Source: Paraburkholderia nodosa
GTDB lineage: Bacteria > Pseudomonadota > Gammaproteobacteria > Burkholderiales > Burkholderiaceae
Direction of reading: 5' to 3'
Assembly (NCBI RefSeq): GCF_001718195.1
Contig: NZ_MCNV01000013.1
Location: 124,001 to 188,000, forward strand
DNA: 64,000 nt
Shown one piece after another: positions 16,803 to 25,080 of this stretch. The notes beneath the pieces were generated by a model. That model did no database searches, had not been told where the DNA came from, and saw only the letters and a list, made by a program, of their open reading frames with translations. Numbering within the stretch: position 1 is the stretch's first letter; each line of letters begins with the position of its first letter. Both the position numbers and the translations under genes were made by a program.

Positions 16803-18032
16803 TTATGCGCTGAGCTGGTGGACATCGGAGTTCCAAACGAGCGGCACGCGTGTCACACAATTTACCATTCCCCCTTCAAAGCCAATCTGCCCTGCGGGAT
16901 CAAGTTCGAAATCGGGAATGCGCCGGAACCATTCCTCAAGGAAAACGCGAATCTCGTTTCGGGCCAGCAGCGCCCCTGCACAGCGATGGGGGCCGTTGCC
17001 AAAGGCTGCATGTTGGGATGCATTCGCGCGCGCGAAATCGGCATGCATTGGGCACTGGAACTTGCGTTCATCCATGCCATGCAACAGTGGGCGGACGTAC
17101 ACCCGGTCTCCCGCCTTGAAGCGGACACCCTTATATTCGAAGTCGCGAGTCATCACACGGCCTGTGCTGGATGGTGCAAACATGCGCAGCAGTTCCTCGA
17201 CGGCGTTGCCCACCAATTCCGGGTGCTCCGCCAGTTGGCGACGATGTGCTGGGTTGCGCGCGAGATAGAGCACGGCAAAACCCATGGTCGACGCGACAGT
17301 GTCGAGTCCGCCAAAGATGACGTTGACCATCATGCCGCGTATTTCCTGCTCAGTGAGAGGTCGTCCGAATACCGTTCCATTCACGATTGCACTGATCAGA
17401 TCCGCTCCCGGCTCCTTTTGGCGATCGCGAATGATATTCTCAAGGTAGCCGAACAGCATGCGCTGCGACCACTCACGACGCTCTGGGTCATTCGCTCGAA
17501 CGCTTGCCTCGGTCCACGCAAGCAGGTCGTCCAGATCGGTGAGCGGGAGATTCACGAGTCGCATGAAGATGGTGATCGGGAACTTCATTGCAAAATCGGA
17601 CATGAATTCGCAACGGCCTTTCTTCTTTAAACCTTCGATAAGCAAGACCGCCAGTTCCCGGATTTCGCCCTCCATGTCACGAATAACCTTCGGCGCGAAG
17701 AAGCGGTTGATCAGCGCACGATAATCTGCGTGCTCGGGAGGGTCGGCCGACAGAGGCAAGATCTGCATCGTCGTGCTGGCGGGAAGCGTGATCTCGTGCA
17801 TCGAGAACGGGTCGTGATTGCGCTGCGCAAATTCGATATCCGCCGCTCGTGTGAGGATCCAGTGACCGCCGTTGTACGGCGTCCAGACAATGTCCGGACC
17901 ATCGTGAAGGCGCTTCCACGCGCCGACAATGTCGGCTTCGCCGCCGGGAGGCTTGCTGAAATCCCAGTCTACGACGAGTTCTTGAGGTACATGATCGGGA
18001 ACCGGTACGAGAGGGACAGCGATATGGGACAT
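16803..18032 (-). CDS. Cytochrome P450, P450cam-like (CYP101-type)
   Basis: A 409-residue soluble P450 that follows camphor hydroxylase along its whole length. Shared marks include WTxxNGGHWI near residue 50, LSADPPEHADYRALINRFF at 95-112, the I-helix GGLDT (241-245, with the acid-alcohol pair D244/T245), ExxR (E280-R283), and the heme loop FGNGPHRCAG with the ligand C351. The camphor-binding Tyr96 of P450cam aligns with Met89, so camphor itself is an unlikely substrate. Electrons should come from the 2Fe-2S ferredoxin encoded 39 bp upstream. No ferredoxin reductase is seen in the window. It is the last gene of the operon 20103-16803 and should perform the first hydroxylation of an alicyclic substrate. 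Confidence 0.9.
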   Translation of the reverse strand: MSHIAVPLVPVPDHVPQELVVDWDFSKPPGGEADIVGAWKRLHDGPDIVWTPYNGGHWILTRAADIEFAQRNHDPFSMHEITLPASTTMQILPLSADPPEHADYRALINRFFAPKVIRDMEGEIRELAVLLIEGLKKKGRCEFMSDFAMKFPITIFMRLVNLPLTDLDDLLAWTEASVRANDPERREWSQRMLFGYLENIIRDRQKEPGADLISAIVNGTVFGRPLTEQEIRGMMVNVIFGGLDTVASTMGFAVLYLARNPAHRRQLAEHPELVGNAVEELLRMFAPSSTGRVMTRDFEYKGVRFKAGDRVYVRPLLHGMDERKFQCPMHADFARANASQHAAFGNGPHRCAGALLARNEIRVFLEEWFRRIPDFELDPAGQIGFEGGMVNCVTRVPLVWNSDVHQLSA

Positions 18033-18071
18033 GTGAGTTCTCCGCGAACGAGTGTTCACCGGTTGCTTTGA

Positions 18072-18392
18072 TCAGGTTTGCGAAGCGGGTAACCGCACGA
18101 CTAATCCGTCGAGTTCATTGGTCACCCGAATCTGGCAACCGAGCCGGCTGTTGCTATTCGCATCGATGGCGCCGCTCAGCATATCCAGTTCGGCGTGCTT
18201 CGCGGGTGGAATCCTTGCGGCCCACATGTCGTCGACATAGCAGTGACATGTCGCGCAATTGCAGTAGCCCCCGCAATCGGCGAGGATGCCAGGCACCGAG
18301 TTTTCGATGGCTGCCTGCATCAACGACTGGCCGGCATTCGCCTCGACGGTATGCTCCGTGTCGTCATGCTCGATGAACGTAATCCTTGGCAT
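18072..18392 (-). CDS. Putidaredoxin-like 2Fe-2S ferredoxin
   Basis: A 106-residue vertebrate-type ferredoxin. The cluster ligands are C40, C46, C49 and C86 (CGGYCNCATC, then SRLGCQ). The C-terminal stretch ELDGLVVRLPASQT mirrors putidaredoxin, which ends in an aromatic residue that helps bind its P450; here the last residue is Thr. Three extra cysteines (C44, C51 and neighbours) surround the cluster. It lies between a dehydrogenase gene and the P450 gene, so it is almost certainly the electron donor of that P450. The reductase must be supplied from elsewhere. Confidence 0.9.
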   Translation of the reverse strand: MPRITFIEHDDTEHTVEANAGQSLMQAAIENSVPGILADCGGYCNCATCHCYVDDMWAARIPPAKHAELDMLSGAIDANSNSRLGCQIRVTNELDGLVVRLPASQT

Positions 18393-18442
18393 TTCAGTAT
18401 CCTAAGTTTTTACTGCTGCGCGCACATCGTTGCGGCGGTTGC

Positions 18443-19249
18443 CTAGCTGACCGTGAAGCCGCCGTCCACAGCGATGATCTGGCCGGTGACGTAGCTCGCT
18501 GCGGGGCTTGCGAGAAAGAACACACTCTGGGCGACTTCGATTGGGGCGGCCATTCGCCCCATAGGAACGCGGCCAGCGCCCACGATCGGCCCGCGTATCC
18601 TGAACGTGGTGCTGATGTTTTTGCCGCCCTCGCTGGCCATACCGCCAGGCAGGATCGAATTGACGCGAATTCCATCGACCGCAAATTCGCTGGCCAGTGT
18701 TCGCGTAATGCTGTCCACGCCGGCCTTCGCGGCGTCGTAGTGGGCGTTGACACCCCACAACGTCGGGCGAAGCGCACCGACGGAGGAGATGTTGACGATC
18801 GAGCCACCTTCGCCCTTTTCCTTCATGCGCGTAATCGCCTCGCGGCAACACAGAAAAGTGCCACGTAGCGTGACGTCCTGCATCTGGTCCCACTGCTCCA
18901 CAGACATTTCGAAAAACTCAGCCTTCGAACGGTGGGCAGCGTTGTTGACGAGAATGTCTACGGCACCGAATTTTGCATCGATGGCTGCAAAGAGCGCCTT
19001 GACGGAAGCTTCGTCCGCAACGTCCACCTTGCATGGCAATACAATGCCACCGTTTGCCTCGATATCCGCCGCAGTTGCGGACGCGACATCCGGGTTCAGG
19101 TCGGCGATCACGACATTGGCGCCCGCCTCAGCAAGCAGTCGCGCTGTTTCGCGGCCTAGACCTTGCGCAGAGCCGGTAACGACGGCAGTCTTTCCCGTGA
19201 GATTGAAAATCTGCGCGAGGCGCGCGCCGATCGGGTTTTCGCTAAACAT
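18443..19249 (-). CDS. Short-chain dehydrogenase/reductase
   Basis: A 268-residue classical SDR with cofactor motif TGSAQGLG (residues 25-32), structural NNA (102-104), catalytic S155/S156, Y171 and K175 (HYDAAK), and C-terminal PGG and VDGGF. The acidic residue after the second strand (IADLN) favours NAD+. In P450cam-type operons the SDR or alcohol dehydrogenase oxidises the new hydroxyl to a ketone, and this gene lies directly upstream of the ferredoxin gene. It is 49% alike by eye in motif layout to the SDR at 32522, which shares the unusual LPGG-A-EG stretch, so the two may act on related alcohols. The exact substrate is unknown. Confidence 0.85.
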   Translation of the reverse strand: MFSENPIGARLAQIFNLTGKTAVVTGSAQGLGRETARLLAEAGANVVIADLNPDVASATAADIEANGGIVLPCKVDVADEASVKALFAAIDAKFGAVDILVNNAAHRSKAEFFEMSVEQWDQMQDVTLRGTFLCCREAITRMKEKGEGGSIVNISSVGALRPTLWGVNAHYDAAKAGVDSITRTLASEFAVDGIRVNSILPGGMASEGGKNISTTFRIRGPIVGAGRVPMGRMAAPIEVAQSVFFLASPAASYVTGQIIAVDGGFTVS

Positions 19250-19299
19250 GGAATGCTCCGTGTGAGTAGTCGCTCAGAGTTGTGCTTCCTGGCGGGCCT

Positions 19300-20103
19300 T
19301 CAGCTAATCAGAAATCCGCCGTCGAGCGTAATCGACTGGCCCGTCATATAGCGGCCCGACGGGCCCACGAGGTACAAGACCGCCGCCGCGATGTCGGCGG
19401 GATCTCCCCATCCAAGCGGCAAGCGTCGCTCTGCATCCGTGCCGGGGCCCGTGAGCTTTCCTTTCTTCAGGCGTGCCTGCATGTCGGGATGAAACTGAAC
19501 CTTGCCGGGCACGGCGCCTGGAAGCACGCAGTTGACGAGGATCTGCTCGGAGGCATAGTCGAGCGCCGCGGAGCGAGCCAAGCCCGTTACGCCGGCTCGC
19601 GCGGCGCCGTAAGCGCCATTGCCGTTGAGGACTGCATGCATCGCTCCCATAGTGGTCACGTTCACGATGCGGCCACCCCTGCCCGCGGCGAGCATGTGCT
19701 TGATTGCTTCTCGCATGCAAAAGAAAACGGACTTCAGGTCGATCGACATGACTTCGTCCCAGGCCGCTTCGGTGAAATCCGTGAGCGGTCCGTTATTGGT
19801 CATCGCGGCGCAATTGACCACGATGTCGGGGCTGCCCCAAGTGGCCTTCACCTGTTCGAACAACGCGATCACAGAGGCTTCGCGCTCCACGTCCGTCTCG
19901 ATCGCGACAGCATCCCCGCCTGCCAAAAGGATTCTGTCGACGACAGGCTGCATGTGTGCCGCGCTGCGATCCGCGATCACGACCTTCGCGCCGGCTTCGG
20001 CCAGCACAGGGGCAATATCGATACTGGAATTGCGTCCCTTGTCGGTCACGACAGCGACTTTTCCGCTGATGCCGAATAGCCGTTCAAGCACGGTCGTGGT
20101 CAT
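19300..20103 (-). CDS. SDR-fold protein with degenerate cofactor and active-site motifs
   Basis: A 267-residue protein of the SDR family. ATG 20103 has the site aggaga 8 bp before it. The fold is clear: VVIADRS after the second strand, VNCAAMT in the NNAG position, and LDGGFLIS at the end. The key motifs are altered. The TGxxxGIG loop reads TDKGRNSS (residues 20-27), the Ser is replaced by Thr (VTTMGA), and YxxxK reads YGAAR with Arg at 169. It may be a non-catalytic partner, or an enzyme with other chemistry. It is the first gene of the P450 operon, 50 bp before the active SDR. The operator-like site at 20292 lies upstream. Confidence 0.8.
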   Translation of the reverse strand: MTTTVLERLFGISGKVAVVTDKGRNSSIDIAPVLAEAGAKVVIADRSAAHMQPVVDRILLAGGDAVAIETDVEREASVIALFEQVKATWGSPDIVVNCAAMTNNGPLTDFTEAAWDEVMSIDLKSVFFCMREAIKHMLAAGRGGRIVNVTTMGAMHAVLNGNGAYGAARAGVTGLARSAALDYASEQILVNCVLPGAVPGKVQFHPDMQARLKKGKLTGPGTDAERRLPLGWGDPADIAAAVLYLVGPSGRYMTGQSITLDGGFLIS

Positions 20104-20291
20104 CGGGTTGTCTCCTGAAGGTTTGTCGATTTTTCTGCATTCTAGCGACAACCCACGACGCACAATGGTTACCGTATGGAACAATCAGAGTGAATAATTT
20201 TCATCAAATCTGAGCGCGCGAGACGGCGAGACTTCAGGGCGGCGAGGCGATTGCCAGGCCGGTACCGGAGGGAAAGTATGTACGCAAACGT

Positions 20292-20302
20292 GTACGGTGT
20301 TC
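20292..20302. promoter_or_regulatory. Regulon site a: GTACGGTGTTC before the P450 operon
   Basis: The site matches the shared pattern GNAYRRYRTTC. On the minus strand it reads GAACACCGTAC and follows a -10-like TTAAAT by 3 bp. It lies between the P450 operon (minus) and the phosphotransferase gene (plus). Confidence 0.6.
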
Positions 20303-20407
20303 TATATTTAAAACAATGACGCCAGCCGGGATTTCCCCTGTTGCGAGCGTCTGGAGGTGCCGCGCAACATGCGCGAACTAACATGCACTGCTCAGGAGCG
20401 CGTCAAC

Positions 20408-21523
20408 ATGCTTGTTGCGAACATATCGAACCCGGCTCCCGAAAGGCTCCCCTTACACGTCGAGGAAATCACGACGTCGTGGCTGACGTCGGCGCTCGCG
20501 CGCGGTCATGAGGGCGTGACGGTCGAATCACTCGCAGTGAGCGATGTGATGTACGGAACCGCTACCAAAGTCAGGGTGCATCCTGGCTACAACGCAAGGG
20601 GTCGCGAGCTAGGCCTGCCGGAGTCGTTGATCGTGAAGGCCGGTTTCGTTCCAGAATATCGGAATCTGAACGCCTACATATACGAATACGAGGCGAGGTT
20701 CTTCAAGGAAGTCCATCCTCACATGCACGCGAACGTACCGGCCTGCTTTTACGCAGAGACGGACGCTCGAAGCGGGCAGTCTATCGTGATCCTCGAAGAT
20801 CTACGCTCGCGGAACGTTGAATTCTGCCGCGTGCAAAAGCCGCTCACATTTGCGCAGGCCGCGGCGAATCTGGACGCGCAGGCACGTTGGCACGCCCAGT
20901 TCTGGCAATCGCCGGAACTCGATAGTGGTGGTGAACTGGCCTGGCTGGCGCCGCAGGACCCGCTCCCCGACGGCGAGTCAGGCACGTATCACTGGGGCCA
21001 GTTGAAACCCGATGTTTTCGCAAGCTATACGCAGTTGCCGCGCGGGGCTGCCGTGCCAAAGCGGTTTCACGATCGGGACTGGATGGAGCGCGCGTTGCTC
21101 GATCTGCGCGCTTTCGACCGAATCGGGCCGATGACGCTTCTCCACGGCGACGTTCACCTCGGAAATCTCTATTTCGACCGCGACGGCACGCCCGGTTTTC
21201 TCGACTGGCAGTCGTATCGACGCGGACCGTGGGCGCATGATGTCACGTATTTCCTGATCTCAGCATTGGACATTGCGGATCGACCGCGATGGGAACGTGC
21301 GTTGCTGGAGCACTATCTCGAGCGGCTTGCGTTTTACGGGGTGAAGGAGCCGCCGTCATTTGAAACCGCGCTCGAGGCGTATCGGCGGCACATCGTCTAC
21401 GGGCTGTTCTTCTGGCTCGTGAACCCGGTGGAATGGCAGGTGGAAGTCAACAATTGCGCAGTTGCCCCGCGATTCGCAATGGCTGCGCTCGATCACGAGA
21501 TTCATGACCTTATCGGCCGATAA
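20408..21523 (+). CDS. APH-family phosphotransferase (kinase-like)
   Basis: A 371-residue protein of the aminoglycoside/choline phosphotransferase fold. It shows a nucleotide-site lysine in LIVKAGF (K78), the catalytic loop HGDVHLGN (H246-N253) and the metal-binding DWQ (D266). ATG 20408 follows gga-rich caggagcg; GTG 20357 or ATG 20369 are alternatives that add up to 17 residues. Proteins of this group occur in steroid, terpenoid and acyl-CoA catabolic clusters, where their acceptor is rarely known. It is divergent from the P450 operon and shares the site at 20292. Antibiotic resistance is unlikely in this context. Confidence 0.78.
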   Translation: MLVANISNPAPERLPLHVEEITTSWLTSALARGHEGVTVESLAVSDVMYGTATKVRVHPGYNARGRELGLPESLIVKAGFVPEYRNLNAYIYEYEARFFKEVHPHMHANVPACFYAETDARSGQSIVILEDLRSRNVEFCRVQKPLTFAQAAANLDAQARWHAQFWQSPELDSGGELAWLAPQDPLPDGESGTYHWGQLKPDVFASYTQLPRGAAVPKRFHDRDWMERALLDLRAFDRIGPMTLLHGDVHLGNLYFDRDGTPGFLDWQSYRRGPWAHDVTYFLISALDIADRPRWERALLEHYLERLAFYGVKEPPSFETALEAYRRHIVYGLFFWLVNPVEWQVEVNNCAVAPRFAMAALDHEIHDLIGR

Positions 21524-21590
21524 CAACCTTCGGGGCGTTGAATGACACGGCCAGGCGTGCCGCTATCGAAGCCGGCATTGCGTATTGCGC

Positions 21591-21635
21591 TTGACGTTGC
21601 CTCCTCAGCAGGGTACATTTTTTAGACCATCATTC
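21591..21635 (+). promoter_or_regulatory. Promoter of the AveC-like gene with a degenerate regulon site
   Basis: TTGACG (21591-21596), a 17-bp spacer and TACATT (21614-21619) are the same boxes as in the orphan promoter at 31306-31348. GACCATCATTC (21625-21635) matches the regulon pattern at 9 of 11 positions. A strong inverted repeat, cattcacaaatgtgaatg (21631-21648), follows it. Confidence 0.55.
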
Positions 21636-21670
21636 ACAAATGTGAATGGTGTGATGATGAGGAGGCAAGC

Positions 21671-22621
21671 ATGTCGGAGATGGTCGCTCGGCGCAGTACG
21701 ACCTGGCACAGGGTGTATGCGTGGGCTGCGCTCGGTGCGCTTTTCGCGTTTGCGCAAATCTATGCCTACGTGGCATGGATTCGTTCGGAGGACTTTCGCC
21801 CCGTCGATGTGGGCACGGACACGATTCCGGAATCCGTGAAGGCGACGATCGACCATTACCAATGGGTCAGCGTGTTGCTGTTGATTCCGGTGGCAATATG
21901 GTTCGTCTACGGAATCGTCAAAAGCCGCCGCATCGACGCGGTGCGTCTCATGATGATCGGCTGGCTCTCTGCCTACTGGCTTGATCCGTGGCTGGACTTT
22001 CTTCGTCCGATGTTCACCTATAACGCCTATGCATTGAATTATGGCTGTTGGTGCCGTTTCATTCCGTTCTGGCAATCGCCACATGCGCGCATTGCTGAGC
22101 CCATCCTGATAGACGCACCGAGCTATTTCTACACTTTCACGGGTACCGCAGTGGTCGCGCTATGGGCGATGCGTGCGGTCCGCAAGCGTTGGCCCCGTGC
22201 AGGTAACGTTGGACTCACGCTCGCGGGCTTTGCGGCCATCTGGATGACGATGGGTTTGCTCGATATCGCCGCCAGCCGCTTCATGGGATTCGACGCATGG
22301 CCGGGCGCGTTTCAGCGTGTTTCCTTCTGGGGCGGTCACTACTACCAGTTTCCGGTTTACGAGTTCCTGCTGTTTCCGTCCGCCTTCGTGGCTTCTGCGT
22401 TCCTACTGATGAGCGTCGACAACAACGGTTACACGGCGATCGAACGAGGCGTCGATCGTCTCGAGTGCCATTCTGCGGTTCGCACGGCGCTGCGCGTGCT
22501 GGCCTTCGTCGCGTTTTGCAATGTACTGAATCTTGCCTACACGACCGCAATGGGTGTGCACGCGGTATATGCGGATCCGTGGCCGACGGATATGCCGAGT
22601 TGGCTGGCGAACGATCGATGA
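21671..22621 (+). CDS. AveC-like (spirocyclase family) membrane protein
   Basis: A 316-residue integral membrane protein with about seven hydrophobic segments. It carries the polar motifs YWLDPWLDFLRP near residue 100, NYGCWCRFIPFW near 115, and FPVYEFLLFPS near 230. These recall the AveC family, named for the avermectin spirocyclase/dehydratase, whose other members occur in terpenoid and steroid catabolic clusters with unknown roles. A strong aggaggc ribosome site precedes ATG 21671. The stop overlaps the start of the crotonase-family gene by ATGA. A membrane-bound cyclase, dehydratase or hydratase of a lipophilic substrate is possible, but this is inference. Confidence 0.62.
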   Translation: MSEMVARRSTTWHRVYAWAALGALFAFAQIYAYVAWIRSEDFRPVDVGTDTIPESVKATIDHYQWVSVLLLIPVAIWFVYGIVKSRRIDAVRLMMIGWLSAYWLDPWLDFLRPMFTYNAYALNYGCWCRFIPFWQSPHARIAEPILIDAPSYFYTFTGTAVVALWAMRAVRKRWPRAGNVGLTLAGFAAIWMTMGLLDIAASRFMGFDAWPGAFQRVSFWGGHYYQFPVYEFLLFPSAFVASAFLLMSVDNNGYTAIERGVDRLECHSAVRTALRVLAFVAFCNVLNLAYTTAMGVHAVYADPWPTDMPSWLANDR

Positions 22622-23493
22622 ACAACCGGAACGCTCAGCGCTTCGAGAACGTCGAGTATTACGTAGAAGACGACGTGGCCGTCGTCGCGATGGGCCACCC
22701 GCCGGTCAACGGGCTGGGCCTCGGAGTTCGTCGCGGGCTCGTCGCTGCGTTCGAAGCGGCGCGGCACGATCCGGAAGTTCGAGCGATCGTGCTCAAAGGC
22801 TGCGGTCGTGGCTTCTCGGCAGGCGGCGACATCCGCGAATTGGGCACGGCCGCTGCGGCGGCAGCCCCCGCGTTATCGCTGCACGTTCATCCGGTGATCG
22901 AGGCGAGCGAGAAGCCGGTTGTCGCCGCTATTCACGGATTCGCCATTGGCGGTGGGCTGGAAACGGCGCTGGTCTGCCATTACCGGCTTGTCGCGGGCAA
23001 TGCGCAGATCGGACTGCCGGAGTGCAGGCTTGGTGTGATCCCGTTGTCCGGGACGCAGCGTTTGCCGCGTCTGCTGGGCCTCGCAGAATCGATCGAATTC
23101 ATTCTTGGCGCGCAGATCGTGACCGCGAGTACGTTCGCCGGAACAGCACTATTCGACCGAATCGTCGAGGGCGATGAGCAGCACGTGTTGCGCCTGGCGA
23201 TCGAACTGGCGCGAGAGAAGATCGGCAGCGCGGCGTTGCCATTGATAAGTCGGCTGCCATTGCCGGATCACGATCCGGTTCCCGTTATCGCTCAGGCGCG
23301 TGCACGTCTTGCCTGTGGCGATGCGATAGAGAGCAAGTGCCTGGATGCCATCGCTGCAGCCGCCGAGTCGACTGATTTCGAGGCGGGCCTGGCCGCCGCG
23401 CGTGCGATTTACGATCGACTCGCCGCGTCCGAAGAGGTGTCGAGGCAGCGAGATCGCTTTTTCAAGTCCCGCCAGGACAATCACGCGCGATAA
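22618..23493 (+). CDS. Stand-alone enoyl-CoA hydratase of the FadB/FadJ N-terminal type
   Basis: A 291-residue crotonase-fold protein. It carries the oxyanion-hole segments GRGFSAGGDIRELG and HGFAIGGGLETALVCHYR, with a Glu (GGGLE) in the first catalytic position and LPECRLGVIPLSGTQRLPRL supplying the second Glu. This pattern matches the hydratase half of FadB/FadJ fusion proteins, but the 3-hydroxyacyl-CoA dehydrogenase half is absent. A short C-terminal extension rich in Ala replaces it. ATG 22618 overlaps the AveC-like stop (ATGA), so the two are translated together. It should hydrate an enoyl-CoA in the cytosol. Confidence 0.82.
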   Translation: MNNRNAQRFENVEYYVEDDVAVVAMGHPPVNGLGLGVRRGLVAAFEAARHDPEVRAIVLKGCGRGFSAGGDIRELGTAAAAAAPALSLHVHPVIEASEKPVVAAIHGFAIGGGLETALVCHYRLVAGNAQIGLPECRLGVIPLSGTQRLPRLLGLAESIEFILGAQIVTASTFAGTALFDRIVEGDEQHVLRLAIELAREKIGSAALPLISRLPLPDHDPVPVIAQARARLACGDAIESKCLDAIAAAAESTDFEAGLAAARAIYDRLAASEEVSRQRDRFFKSRQDNHAR

Positions 23494-23511
23494 GTGCCGA
23501 CTGAACTGCTG

Positions 23512-25080
23512 TTACGTAGAAAGCTGCTTGCGCAGGTCGCCTTTACGCACTTTTCCCGATGGCGTGCGGGGTAGTTCTGCAACGATGCAAAGATGCTCGG
23601 GGGTCTTTTGCTTCGCCACACCCGCGGCGGCAAAGTGGGTCTGAACTGCGTTCAGGTCGAGTGCCGTGTGTTCGTGCAGGACGACTACGGCACAGACTCT
23701 TTCGCCGTACCGGGCGTCGGGTTGGGCCACGACGGCGACATCGCGCACTGCGGGATGAGCGGCAAGCACACGCTCCACTTCGAGCGACGAAATGTTTTCT
23801 CCACCGCGAATCACGATGTCCTTCTTTCGGTCAGTAATGGTCAGGCAGCCGCTTTCGTCGAGATGGCCAATATCGCCAGTCCGGAACCATCCGTCGAGAG
23901 TGAATGCCGCCGCATTGAGTGCCGGGTCGGTGTAGCCGACGAACAACTCCGGTCCCTTGATGAGAATCTCGCCGTCGTGTCCCGCAGGCAGGTCGCGATC
24001 CAACTCGTCGACAACGCGCACCTGAGAGCCGGGCTGAACGCGCCCGTCCGTGTTGGCTCGAATTTCAAAAGGCGAATCGGCCCAGCCAACACTCACCGTC
24101 GAGTGTTCGGTCAACCCATAAGCGCGTGTTCCCTTAAATCCGGCACGATCGACGAGGGCGACGTGCTCGGGCGTGACGCCCGTGCCGCCCAGACCGTAAG
24201 ACACGAGCGACGCCAGGCTGCGGCCGTCACGATGAGCGGCATCAAGGAGTCCTTGAAGATGGAACGGCGTGCCGCCCGAAAGGCGTACCCGGTGCTGTTC
24301 AATGAGTCGCGCGGCGAGTGAGGCGTCCCATCGATCCATGAACACCATCTCCGTGCCGGTGACGAACGGGCGCAACAGAAAATTGAAGCCTGCGATATGC
24401 CCGGCAGGGAAGGGCGTGAGGTATGGCCCTGGCCCGTCGATGAACGGAATCTGCCACTCTGCGCCAACGGTTCGATGCGAGTGCTGTACGCCCTTGGGAG
24501 AAGCCGTCGTTCCCGAGGTGTACAGCAGCAGGCAGATGTCTTCCGACATCGGCGTATCCACAGAATGCCGATCGTGCGTTGTCGCCGCGAGTCGTTGCAG
24601 CGCGTCGAACGTGATGCCATTCGCGGGCGCCCGATCGCCAACGACGATAACGCGCTCCAGATCGGGTGGGTCGCCCAGCGCGGCGACACGCTCCAGGTAG
24701 TCCGTGCCGCACCAGACGTCGGGTACGCAAAGAAATCGGGCGCGCGACTGCCGCAGGATGAAGCCGACTTCGGCTGGACCGTAGATGTGGACGATCGGTA
24801 CGAGCACGGCGCCGATTTCGAGTGCAGCCAGATACAGAAGCGCAGTCTCGCGTTGCGTGGGGAGCTGTATCGCGATCACATCGCCTCGACGCAGGCCGAT
24901 CGCTCGCAGCGCCTTGCCGATTTCTCTCGCGTCGTGCAGTAGGGACTGCGTGGTGCACGTATAGGCGCCGCCCTGGGTATGAAAATGGAGCGGCGTAGCG
25001 CCGTGCCGTTCGACGGCGCGCGCTATCAGCGCCGAGAGGGGCAACTCGCTCGACCAGGTTGCAGTTGTGTCGGGTTTCAT
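23512..25080 (-). CDS. AMP-forming acyl-CoA synthetase
   Basis: A 522-residue member of the ANL superfamily. The P-loop-like motif YTSGTTASPKGVQHSHR lies near residue 190 and YGLTEHS in the adenylate-binding position. DGWFRTGDIG, DRKKDIVIRGGENIS and the C-terminal lysine in TPSGKVRKGDLRK complete the set. The enzyme activates a carboxylic acid through an acyl-adenylate to the CoA thioester. It resembles cyclohexanecarboxylate/medium-chain ligases in layout. ATG 25080 overlaps the upstream hydrolase stop (ATGA). It is the last gene of the operon NmrA-like, hydrolase, ligase. A substrate cannot be named. Confidence 0.88.
   Translation of the reverse strand: MKPDTTATWSSELPLSALIARAVERHGATPLHFHTQGGAYTCTTQSLLHDAREIGKALRAIGLRRGDVIAIQLPTQRETALLYLAALEIGAVLVPIVHIYGPAEVGFILRQSRARFLCVPDVWCGTDYLERVAALGDPPDLERVIVVGDRAPANGITFDALQRLAATTHDRHSVDTPMSEDICLLLYTSGTTASPKGVQHSHRTVGAEWQIPFIDGPGPYLTPFPAGHIAGFNFLLRPFVTGTEMVFMDRWDASLAARLIEQHRVRLSGGTPFHLQGLLDAAHRDGRSLASLVSYGLGGTGVTPEHVALVDRAGFKGTRAYGLTEHSTVSVGWADSPFEIRANTDGRVQPGSQVRVVDELDRDLPAGHDGEILIKGPELFVGYTDPALNAAAFTLDGWFRTGDIGHLDESGCLTITDRKKDIVIRGGENISSLEVERVLAAHPAVRDVAVVAQPDARYGERVCAVVVLHEHTALDLNAVQTHFAAAGVAKQKTPEHLCIVAELPRTPSGKVRKGDLRKQLST

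Noticed and set aside
18046..18058. GAAC-N4-GTTC inverted repeat just before the P450 gene
   Set aside because: Spacing is one base longer than in the shared operator, it is inside the operon, and no -10 box precedes it.
20408..21523. Aminoglycoside resistance gene
   Set aside because: The fold is APH-like, but similar kinases occur widely in catabolic clusters and there is no resistance context.
21631..21648. Inverted repeat CATTCACA-AA-TGTGAATG as a further member of the shared operator
   Set aside because: Its arms and spacing differ from GNAYRRYRTTC; it may bind another regulator. It is only mentioned with the promoter at 21591.
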